From Actinomycetes bacterium (GTDB taxonomy: Bacteria > Actinomycetota > Acidimicrobiia > Acidimicrobiales > UBA8190): DNA of 54,840 nt. Positions 25,532-32,608 of the stretch are shown here, piece by piece. Under the pieces are notes generated by a model. That model had not been told where the DNA came from and ran no database searches. It saw only the letters and a program-made list of their open reading frames with translations. The position numbers and the translations under genes were made by a program. Numbering within the stretch: position 1 is the first letter of the stretch; every line of letters starts with the position of its first letter. The stretch spans positions 1 through 54,840 of the forward strand of contig JAKAQW010000004.1 in assembly GCA_021819525.1 (NCBI GenBank). Direction: 5' to 3'.

Positions 25532-28339
25532 ATGAGCTCCAAACGACTCGTCCGCCTCTACCGCGTCGTCGGGGGTCTCGGCGCCCTCGTTCTCCTCGCC
25601 GGACTGGTGGTCGGCATTCCGTGGGCGCTATGGCACTTCGTCGGCTGGCCCCTCCCGCACCACGTGCCCACCGCCGCCCAGGTTGGCCGGGCCCTCGACC
25701 ACCAAGGCATCCCCGCCCAATCCCTCGTCGACGCCCTCGCCGTGGTGGTCTGGCTCACCTGGGCCGTGCTCATGGTCTCGCTGGCCGCAGAGATCCCCGC
25801 CGCCCTCTCGGGACGTCGCGCCCGCCGCCTCCCCCTCGCCGGGGCCTTCCAACCGCTCACCGGCCGCCTCGTCGCCGCCGTGGCCGTCGCCTGCCTGGCA
25901 CTCGCCCCCCGCCCAGGTCACACCGACGCCCCCGGCCCGCCCGGCGGCCGCCTGGCCTTGGTCACGGCGCGCCGGCCCGCCGCCGCCCTTGTGCTCGACC
26001 GAGCGGACCTCACTGGAGCGACCCTCACCGGGGCCACCCGACCGCCGCCGGTCACTGCAGCCCCAGCGCGACAGGCGTCGCGACCGCCGCGGAGCGGAGC
26101 CCCACCTGCCGCGACGGGCCAGAACGCTGCGGACCGTACCTACGTCGTCCAGCGAGGCGACACCCTCTGGGGCATCGCCGAGCGTGAGCTCGGCGATCCG
26201 CTGCAGTGGCAGGCCATCTACCAGCTCAACGAAGGCCGCCCCCAACCCGGCGGCGCCACCCTCACCGACCCGCACTGGATCGACCCTGGCTGGACCCTCC
26301 TCCTGCCCGCAGTCGCGGTGGTCACCCCCACGGCTTCCGCTCCGGTCGCGCCACCGGCCGCGACCCCGCCGGCCGCGCCGAGGTCCCCGGCCGCGGCCAG
26401 CACGCCACCGGCCGCCAACACCGCGCCGGACACCACCAGTCCGCCGTCCACCATTCCTGCGACGCCGACGACTGCGCCGAACGCGACCAACGGATCCGCC
26501 CACCACACGACCCGTCGCAGTGAGCCGGTCCGCCTCCCGTCGGGGTCGATCGTGGCCGGCTCGTTCGCCGTCGGAGTTCTCACCACCGTCGCCCTCGGAC
26601 GCCTCCGCAAGCGCCACGCCTACCGCTACCGGCCCCCCGAGCCAGGCCGGGATCTCACCCCCGAACCGCTCCGACCTGCCCTGCGCCGCCTCGCCGAGGC
26701 GGCGCAGGGCAGCGACGACGAGACTAGGACACCGGCCAGTGCCGAGACACCGGTCTTTCCCGTCGATGACGACGAGCGCCGCTTGGACCCCGGCCAGCTC
26801 GAGGTTGGTACCCGAGACAGCACGCCCGTGACCATCGAGGTCACCGAGCTGTCCGGGATCGCCCTCCAGGGGCCTCCGGTCGACGACGTCGCTCGTGCCC
26901 TCGTGGCGGGCCTGCTGGTCCGCGCCGTCCCGGGAGCGAGCGAGGTCCTCCTCACCAACGCTCTCGCAGACCGGCTGTTCCCTGGTCTCGGCCCGGACTG
27001 GTCGCTTCGGCGCGTTGACAGCCTCGACCACCTCGCCCGGGTGGTCGAGGCGGAGCGGATCGGGCGCGCACGTCGCCTCGCCAGGGTCGACGCCCCCGAC
27101 GCGGTTCGCTTCCGCCACGACAATCCCGAGAACCCCCTCCCGCTGCTGGTCGTGCCCATCGACGACGTCCCGGGTGAGTCACGCGGCCGGTGGGCAGCGC
27201 TCCTCGCCGACGCGCCCCGTCTCGGCATCGCCGTGGTGCTCCTCGACGACACGCCGATCGCAACGGGCCGCCTCGACCTCGACGCCGACGGTGTCGTGCT
27301 CGGCGCAGTTGGCCAGGGGGCCACAACGATTGCCGGCGCCGCCCTCTACCGGCTGCGAGCCGACGAAGCGGTCGAGCTGCTCGGCGCGGTCAACGACGCG
27401 CGCCGAGAGGCCGACGCGGATCCCGACCCGGCCGAGCCGCAGGGTTCGCTCACCGCACTGCACCGCGACGACAGGCCGACCCGGTCGCACGAGTCGTCCG
27501 AAGTCGACCGCTGGCCGGGGCAGGCGGCAGGTGACGGTGTCACCGCTGGCGACGGGAACACCCATCCCCTCGCAGTGCGCGTCCTCGGCCCGTACCGCAT
27601 CACCTTCGGCGGGGAGGTGGTGACGACGGGCCTCCGGTCCCGGGCCAAGCTGCTGCTCGCCTGGTCCCTCCTTCGTCCGGAGGGGGCCACTATCGACGAG
27701 CTCGTCGACACCCTGTGGCCCGACACGCCCCCCGATCGCTTGCTCAAGCAGTTCTGGCATCCCCTCGGCGACCTGCGCACCTTCTTCCGCGGCTCCGATG
27801 GCACCAACCTCGAGGTGCTGGAGAAGACTGGCGAGCACTACCGGCCCAACCCGGCCGAGATCACCTGCGACCTCTGGGACTTCCAAGCTGCGCTCGGCGA
27901 AGCGGCCTATGCCCAGGACGACGACCAGGCCCGAGCGGCGTTGGCACGAGCGGTCGACGCCTACGGCGGCGACCTGCTCGCCGGGCTCGACCACCCCTGG
28001 GTCGAAGCCGCCCGACAGGACCTGCATCGCCGTGCCGTCGACGCCCACCTCCGCCTGGCAGAGCTTGAAGAGCACGCCGGCCGACCCGACGCGGCGATCG
28101 ACGTCTTGGAACGGATCATCGGCCTCGACCGCTACGCCGAGGAGCCCTACCGGCGGCTCATGACCCTCCAAGCCGCCCAGGGCCGGCTCGATGCCGTGGC
28201 TGCGACGTGGCGGCTCGTGCAGCGCCGCCTGGCCGAGCTCGACCTCGACGTCGACGACGCCACCGCCCGCCTCTACCACGCCCTCACGCCCCCCAGCCCT
28301 GACGTGGCCAGCCCACGATCGGTCCGGCTCTCGTCGTGA
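25532..28339 (+). CDS. membrane protein with LysM domain and BTAD/SARP-type regulator domain
   Basis: A 935-residue protein of mixed type. Three hydrophobic segments lie in the first 125 residues (about 14-36, 66-86, 111-126). A LysM domain follows at about 203-259 (YVVQRGDTLWGIAERELGDP to DPGWTLLLP). After a Pro/Ala/Thr linker comes a fourth membrane segment at about 338-356 (SIVAGSFAVGVLTTVALGR). The C-terminal part has an OmpR-like winged helix (VRVLGPYRITFGGEVV to about 780) and a bacterial transcriptional activation domain with TPR-like repeats (DLWDFQAALGEAAYAQDDDQ onwards). This puts a peptidoglycan-binding sensor and a SARP-like activator on one chain. Related proteins occur next to actinobacterial Tad and conjugation loci. 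It might tie operon expression to the cell-wall state; the topology is inferred. The stop overlaps the prepilin peptidase GTG. Confidence 0.85.
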   Translation: MSSKRLVRLYRVVGGLGALVLLAGLVVGIPWALWHFVGWPLPHHVPTAAQVGRALDHQGIPAQSLVDALAVVVWLTWAVLMVSLAAEIPAALSGRRARRLPLAGAFQPLTGRLVAAVAVACLALAPRPGHTDAPGPPGGRLALVTARRPAAALVLDRADLTGATLTGATRPPPVTAAPARQASRPPRSGAPPAATGQNAADRTYVVQRGDTLWGIAERELGDPLQWQAIYQLNEGRPQPGGATLTDPHWIDPGWTLLLPAVAVVTPTASAPVAPPAATPPAAPRSPAAASTPPAANTAPDTTSPPSTIPATPTTAPNATNGSAHHTTRRSEPVRLPSGSIVAGSFAVGVLTTVALGRLRKRHAYRYRPPEPGRDLTPEPLRPALRRLAEAAQGSDDETRTPASAETPVFPVDDDERRLDPGQLEVGTRDSTPVTIEVTELSGIALQGPPVDDVARALVAGLLVRAVPGASEVLLTNALADRLFPGLGPDWSLRRVDSLDHLARVVEAERIGRARRLARVDAPDAVRFRHDNPENPLPLLVVPIDDVPGESRGRWAALLADAPRLGIAVVLLDDTPIATGRLDLDADGVVLGAVGQGATTIAGAALYRLRADEAVELLGAVNDARREADADPDPAEPQGSLTALHRDDRPTRSHESSEVDRWPGQAAGDGVTAGDGNTHPLAVRVLGPYRITFGGEVVTTGLRSRAKLLLAWSLLRPEGATIDELVDTLWPDTPPDRLLKQFWHPLGDLRTFFRGSDGTNLEVLEKTGEHYRPNPAEITCDLWDFQAALGEAAYAQDDDQARAALARAVDAYGGDLLAGLDHPWVEAARQDLHRRAVDAHLRLAELEEHAGRPDAAIDVLERIIGLDRYAEEPYRRLMTLQAAQGRLDAVAATWRLVQRRLAELDLDVDDATARLYHALTPPSPDVASPRSVRLSS

Positions 28340-29913
28340 ACGCGACGCGCGTCTTGCCCGGCGTCGACACCCCCCTGCGCGCCGCCGCGGTCCTCGGGCT
28401 GGTGGTCGGCATCGACGCGGTCATGGCGTGGCGCGTCGGGGTCCAAGCCACCCTTCCTGCCTACGTCGTCCTCGGCGTGGTCTGCGCCGTCGTCACCGTG
28501 TCCGACCTCGCAGCCCGCAAGATCCCGGCTGCCGTGGTGCTGCCCGCCTACCCGATCGTCCTCGTGCTGCTCGTGGTGGGGTCGGTGTCGGACGGCCAGT
28601 GGTGGGCCCTTGGCCGGGCCGTCATCGCCATGGCGGTGCTGGGCGCCTTCTACCTCACCCTCGGGCTCGGCTTCGCCGGCCAGCTCGGTGTCGGCGACAT
28701 CGAGCTCGGCGGCCTCCTCGGCCTCTGCCTCGGCTACCTCGGCTGGCCGGCAGTGGTCGCCGGCACCCTGCTCGCCTGGTGCCTCGCCGCCCTCGCCGTC
28801 CCCGTGCGCAGAGCCCTCGGTCGCCCCAGCGTCACCGGCGAGCTTCCCGCCGGGCCCTTCCTCGTGGCCGGCGCGCTCGTCGCCGTCCTCGTCATTCACT
28901 GGCTCTTGTCCGAGCGATGGTATCGGCCGTGTGGTTGCGGCTACGCGCAGGCTTCTCCGGAGGCTGGAGGTCGCCCGTCCGCTTCAGCGGTGTGTCGTCA
29001 CAGCCTCGGCCTACCGTTGCCACGTGAGCGAGGCGAACCAGCCGGGGCAAGGCCCCCGATACAGCGGTCGAGCCGAGGTCACCCGAGCGGCCGCTCGTGC
29101 CCGACTCTTTCTCTCCTCGTACGCCCCGTTGTTCGGGATTCTGGCGATCCGGTTCGACGGCCTCGCGCTGCGCCTCGTTTGTGCGGCGCTCTTCGCTTGG
29201 GGGGTGCTCGACACGATCTGGATCACCCGCAGGGCGAGGACCCACCTCCAGCCCTACGAGATAATGGTCGCCGGAACCGAGGACACGGGTGGCGAGGTCG
29301 GCGGCTACCTCGCCTCATACTTGCTTCCGTTCGTCACGATCTCGACTCCTGGTTGGCGCGACTTGCTCGGCTACAGCCTCTTCCTGCTGGTCGGTCTCGT
29401 GATCTACGTCCGCTCGAACCTGGTACGGGTCAACCCCACGCTCTACCTGCTCGGATACCGTGTACTCGCCGTTCGATACGGAGGTCACAAGAACCAGTAC
29501 TTGGTGACGAGGATCGCGCCGGAGGACGGCGGCGTCGTCGAGGTGGTCGACGTCGCCGGGGTCTTGCTCGCGGTTGGAGGCGCTCATGCGGACGGCTGAG
29601 GAATGGGTCCAGAGAAGCCTCGGACGTACCTCCGCCCTCGTTCTTGGATGGCGTCGAGGGACCCGTGTCCACGCCGGCCGGCTCAATCTCGACCGCGCCA
29701 TGGACCGTGAGCTTCGCCGACGAGCCCAGGCTGCGCTCACCGAGATCGGTGTTCGTACCAGCCGCGCCTACGATCCCGCAGCTCAGCTCGAGGACGACGA
29801 GGTGTTCCTGCTCGCCGCTGACGAGCTGCCTCATCGCCCAGCGCGACGGCGGGCCTCGAAGCGCACTGCTGCCGATGAAGACGAGGAGGAGCAGCCCGAG
29901 ACCAGTGAGCTGA
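28336..29913 (+). CDS. A24 prepilin peptidase (TadV/CpaA-like) with run-on C-terminus
   Basis: GTG 28336 overlaps the previous stop. The first 194 residues form a normal TadV-type aspartic peptidase: five or six membrane helices, the first catalytic region TVSDLAARKIPAA, the second GxGD motif GQLGVGDIELGGL, and the family's final block GPFLVAGALVAVLVIHWLL. It should cleave the Flp and TadE leaders. Family members stop shortly after this block, but here the frame stays open to 29913, running through the whole of kwaA in another frame and into kwaB with arginine/proline-rich, non-family sequence. The natural end was probably lost when the Kiwa genes arrived near 28915. The peptidase half may still work. 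Confidence 0.72.
   Translation: MNATRVLPGVDTPLRAAAVLGLVVGIDAVMAWRVGVQATLPAYVVLGVVCAVVTVSDLAARKIPAAVVLPAYPIVLVLLVVGSVSDGQWWALGRAVIAMAVLGAFYLTLGLGFAGQLGVGDIELGGLLGLCLGYLGWPAVVAGTLLAWCLAALAVPVRRALGRPSVTGELPAGPFLVAGALVAVLVIHWLLSERWYRPCGCGYAQASPEAGGRPSASAVCRHSLGLPLPRERGEPAGARPPIQRSSRGHPSGRSCPTLSLLVRPVVRDSGDPVRRPRAAPRLCGALRLGGARHDLDHPQGEDPPPALRDNGRRNRGHGWRGRRLPRLILASVRHDLDSWLARLARLQPLPAGRSRDLRPLEPGTGQPHALPARIPCTRRSIRRSQEPVLGDEDRAGGRRRRRGGRRRRGLARGWRRSCGRLRNGSREASDVPPPSFLDGVEGPVSTPAGSISTAPWTVSFADEPRLRSPRSVFVPAAPTIPQLSSRTTRCSCSPLTSCLIAQRDGGPRSALLPMKTRRSSPRPVS
29024..29599 (+). CDS. kwaA: Kiwa defence membrane protein KwaA
   Basis: GTG 29024 opens a 191-residue protein with four hydrophobic segments: LFLSSYAPLFGILAI, LRLVCAALFAWGVLDTIWI, GGYLASYLLPFVTI and GYSLFLLVGLVIYVRSN. 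The stretch YVRSNLVRVNPTLYLLGYRV matches my recollection of the conserved KwaA end. The start is supported by a TACCGT -10-like element exactly 6 bases before the GTG, the pattern of leaderless actinobacterial transcripts; the longer frame from 28610 lies inside the peptidase gene. KwaA is the membrane sensor of Kiwa and works with the adjacent KwaB, whose ATG lies 14 bases inside the kwaA end. Confidence 0.88.
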   Translation: MSEANQPGQGPRYSGRAEVTRAAARARLFLSSYAPLFGILAIRFDGLALRLVCAALFAWGVLDTIWITRRARTHLQPYEIMVAGTEDTGGEVGGYLASYLLPFVTISTPGWRDLLGYSLFLLVGLVIYVRSNLVRVNPTLYLLGYRVLAVRYGGHKNQYLVTRIAPEDGGVVEVVDVAGVLLAVGGAHADG

Positions 29914-30566
29914 TCGGCTTGCTCAACGCACCGGGCACTCTCGACCCGATCTCCCCGGACACCGTGAGAGGGCAGGCGTTTCTCTTCTACGCCGCGGTCT
30001 TCACGGATCGCCATGGCTCGGTCGCCTTCCTCAAGCGTCACAATCCCGGTGTCGTGCTCAAGACCGGCAGAGTGCTCGGTCTCTTCGGAGACGTCATCAC
30101 CCATATCGAGGAGCCGGTGCTCGTTTTCGAGCCTGACTTCGACTTGGTGATCGAAGGCACGGAGCTGGCCGCCCTCAAACCCAACGCCCTTCCCCGCCTG
30201 TTCGCCGATCTCGAGGTGGCCGCCGCCGCCGTACCCGCGCATCTGGCCGAGCTCGGCAAGTCCGGGCTCAAGTTTGCCGGGACCACCCTCGACGTCATCG
30301 CCGCAGCATGCTCCAAGCGCCGGCTGCTCGCCGGGCGCCTTCAGAGCCTCATCCAGGCGAAGCACCTCCCGACCCTGACGGTCGAGATGGTCCAGGCGTA
30401 CCTCGACGGTCTCGATGAAAACCCGGGGCGATTCATCGTCGATGGGGAGATCGACGTTTCGGAGGAAGACGTCCCCAAGCTTCTCGACGTCCTCGACCAA
30501 CGCCACTATCGGGGTGGCTACGACGACCTCCTCCGACGCGCCGACCGCAACTCCGTCATCTCGTAG
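29586..30566 (+). CDS. kwaB: Kiwa defence effector KwaB (DUF4868)
   Basis: A 326-residue DUF4868 protein from ATG 29586. The family pattern is clear: AFLFYAAVFTDRHGSVAFLK, then VLGLFGDVITHIEEPVLVFE, PDFDLVIEGTELAALKPNAL, and LAGRLQSLIQAKHLPTLT. The N-terminal 110 residues are charged, with an acidic stretch (ADEDEEEQPE). KwaB is the DNA-binding partner of KwaA in the two-gene Kiwa system and stops late phage replication and transcription once KwaA detects the phage. The overlap with kwaA suggests equal expression. The gene converges on the peptidoglycan hydrolase gene of the conjugation operon, 78 bases away. Confidence 0.91.
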   Translation: MRTAEEWVQRSLGRTSALVLGWRRGTRVHAGRLNLDRAMDRELRRRAQAALTEIGVRTSRAYDPAAQLEDDEVFLLAADELPHRPARRRASKRTAADEDEEEQPETSELIGLLNAPGTLDPISPDTVRGQAFLFYAAVFTDRHGSVAFLKRHNPGVVLKTGRVLGLFGDVITHIEEPVLVFEPDFDLVIEGTELAALKPNALPRLFADLEVAAAAVPAHLAELGKSGLKFAGTTLDVIAAACSKRRLLAGRLQSLIQAKHLPTLTVEMVQAYLDGLDENPGRFIVDGEIDVSEEDVPKLLDVLDQRHYRGGYDDLLRRADRNSVIS

Positions 30567-30604
30567 AAGCGCGCTGCCCTCGCGTCGCTGTCCCGGCGCA
30601 ACGG

Positions 30605-30620
30605 GCGGTCGACCGACCGC
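30605..30620. terminator. hairpin between kwaB and the conjugation operon
   Basis: GCGGTC at 30605-30610 and GACCGC at 30615-30620 form a 6-base stem with a 4-base loop between two convergent genes. This fits a short bidirectional terminator, although no U-tract follows. Confidence 0.35.
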
Positions 30621-30644
30621 TACCCATGCAGCGCGGCGCTGGAT

Positions 30645-31616
30645 TCAAGCAGCGGGGTCAGTCACTCCGACAAGGATGTCGGTGCCCCACTTCGTGCCGC
30701 GTACGGTCGGGGTGGCCTCGACGCGGACGAAGGCTCCGGCGTGCGGAGCGTCGACCATCTGGCCGTTGCCGATGTAGATACCGACGTGGGTGATGTCGGT
30801 AGGTCCGCCGCCGAAGAAGATCAGGTCGCCGGGCTGGAGCGGATCGCCGAGTCCGAGCTTGGCCGTGGCGTCGTACTGGTCCTGGGCGACGCGGGGAAGC
30901 ATGATCCCTGCGGCCTTGTAGGCGGCTTGGACGAGACCGGAGCAGTCGAAGCCGATGCCCGGCGTCTCGCCGCCCCATATGTACGGGGTGCCGACCTGGG
31001 CGAGGGCCCAGTCGACGGCGATGCCTCCGGCGGTTCCCGCGGCGACAGTCTGAGCCTGGGTCTTTCCGTAGGTCTGGGCGAGGTCGAGGACCTCGGTGGC
31101 GTAGGTCTGGCTGTGGTTGTAGGCGAACACGGCAGCCGAGAGCTCGGCGCCGTTCTCGGCACCGTTGGCGCAGAGGTCTCGGGCGGCGGCGTAGACAGCG
31201 TCGGTCGGGTCGTAGGGGCTCGGCGGTGTGACCCCGCCGGGCGGGACCGGGGTGTCGTAGGCGGCGAAGGTGGCCGGCTCGAACTGCATGGGGCCTTCGG
31301 CGCCGGCCGAGTTGGCGCCGGAGTGGACGCCGGGCAGGTCCGAGGTGTCGTTGCCGGACTCGACGGTGCCGATGGCGGCGAGCACCGTCCAGGGCAGTCC
31401 CGGGCAGGTGGTGGCGGCCTGTTGGTAGAGGGCGAGCATGGCCGGGGGGATGTTGGCGGTGGCGGTGGCCGACGCTGCGCCGCCGCCGAGGAGCGAGACG
31501 ATCCCGGCGCCCGCGCCCGCGGTGAGGACGGCGACGAGGAGGACGAGACCGCCGGCACCGGCGGCGAGCTTGGTGGCGAGCCCGGAGGGAGCGGGGGCGT
31601 CGAGGCCGATCGTCAC
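30645..31616 (-). CDS. lytic transglycosylase-NlpC/P60 peptidoglycan hydrolase of the mating apparatus
   Basis: GTG at 31616-31614 overlaps the stop of the upstream gene and is preferred to the longer frame to 32015. The 323-residue product has an N-terminal membrane anchor (GLVLLVAVLTAGAGAGIVSL), an SLT/lysozyme-like domain (TVLAAIGTVESGNDTS with the catalytic-type Glu, GAEGPMQFEPATFAAY), and a C-terminal NlpC/P60 domain with Cys in GFDCSGLVQAAYKAAG and His in ITHVGIYIGNGQMVDA. Two-domain enzymes of this kind open the cell wall for conjugation in Gram-positive elements, the counterpart of VirB1. It is the last gene of the minus-strand transfer operon. Confidence 0.9.
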   Translation of the reverse strand: MTIGLDAPAPSGLATKLAAGAGGLVLLVAVLTAGAGAGIVSLLGGGAASATATANIPPAMLALYQQAATTCPGLPWTVLAAIGTVESGNDTSDLPGVHSGANSAGAEGPMQFEPATFAAYDTPVPPGGVTPPSPYDPTDAVYAAARDLCANGAENGAELSAAVFAYNHSQTYATEVLDLAQTYGKTQAQTVAAGTAGGIAVDWALAQVGTPYIWGGETPGIGFDCSGLVQAAYKAAGIMLPRVAQDQYDATAKLGLGDPLQPGDLIFFGGGPTDITHVGIYIGNGQMVDAPHAGAFVRVEATPTVRGTKWGTDILVGVTDPAA

Positions 31617-32608
31617 CGGCGGCCGGGTGTGCCGGCGAGGGGGCGGGCGGCAAGGTCGGCCAGGCGCAGGCGCCGCCCGCTGCTCGTGACGGGCAGCCAG
31701 ACCGCGCCGTCCGGCGTGGCGCCGGGCAGCCGGGCGGTGGTGGCGACCGGGACGGATCGCTGCGCGAGGGCGTGACGGGCTTCCGCCTCGCGGCGGGCTC
31801 CGGGGAAGGTGAAGAGGACCCAGTTGGGGTGCCCGGCCGCTTCGGCGAGGCGGGCGTAGCCGTCGAGCTTTGCGGCCAGGCGGTCGAGGCGTTCCGTGCC
31901 GTTGTCGTACTCGACGAGGAACGGCAGGCTGGCGCCGTTGTCGGTCCAGATGCCGTAGCCGTCGGGGCGGACGACCTCGCCCCACTCGCGGGCGCAGCGA
32001 CGCTCGGACCACCATTCGATGAGCGCGCAGCTGGGTCGGGTGCGCGCGGCGCGGAGCAGGGTGGTGAAGAGGCCGTTGGTGCCGACGAGGTGGGCGAGGC
32101 GTTGGCTGGCGGCGAGGTCGTGGGCGAGGGAGCGCCGCCAGGACCGGTCGGCGGGATCCGCGCCGGCTTCGGCGGCGACGAGGGCGGCGCCGAGCGGGCC
32201 GAGGACCCAGTAGTAGGGGGCGGGGCTGCCCCAGCTTTGGGGACGGAAGCGGTCGAGCACGTCGAGGGCGTACAGCTCGGCCAGGCGCATCCGGGCCCGA
32301 CGCTCACCGGTGAAGCCGACGTCGGCCACCTGTGGCGTGGTGAGCACCCGATGGTCGTCGAGCAGGCGGCAGAGCTGACGGTCCCGTTCGGTGAGCCGAC
32401 CGATCACGGCGAGCAGGCGAGCGTCGAGGTCACGCCATCCACGGCGGGTGGCCGATGCGGCGCCTACCGGCGCTGACGGCCCATGGGGCGAGGCCCGACG
32501 CCGGCTCGACGACGCAGGCCGCTTGCTCGAGGGGAGGGATGCGGACCGGCCGTCGGCCGGCGGATCCTGTCGAGCCGGCCCTCGGCCGGACGATCCGAGC
32601 GGACTCAC
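31613..32608 (-). CDS. replication-relaxation family protein
   Basis: A 331-residue protein (one residue longer if GTG 32611 is used; I prefer GTG 32608, which overlaps the upstream stop). After a low-complexity Arg/Ser/Pro head, the winged-helix part LTERDRQLCRLLDDHRVLTT and the motif YYWVLGPLGAALVAAEAG identify the Replic_Relax family (PF13814). A later block, WTDNGASLPFLVEYDNGTER, carries the Glu/Asp residues typical of its C-terminal domain. Members occur on plasmids and conjugative elements, and the family has been proposed to include relaxases; no canonical relaxase is encoded in this window. Its place beside the coupling protein suggests DNA processing at oriT or replication initiation. 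Confidence 0.8.
   Translation of the reverse strand: MSPLGSSGRGPARQDPPADGRSASLPSSKRPASSSRRRASPHGPSAPVGAASATRRGWRDLDARLLAVIGRLTERDRQLCRLLDDHRVLTTPQVADVGFTGERRARMRLAELYALDVLDRFRPQSWGSPAPYYWVLGPLGAALVAAEAGADPADRSWRRSLAHDLAASQRLAHLVGTNGLFTTLLRAARTRPSCALIEWWSERRCAREWGEVVRPDGYGIWTDNGASLPFLVEYDNGTERLDRLAAKLDGYARLAEAAGHPNWVLFTFPGARREAEARHALAQRSVPVATTARLPGATPDGAVWLPVTSSGRRLRLADLAARPLAGTPGRR

Noticed and set aside
28920-29913. The C-terminal tail of the prepilin peptidase as a real fused domain
   Set aside because: It is Arg/Pro/Ser-rich, coincides with kwaA and kwaB in another frame and lacks any domain, so it is treated as read-through.
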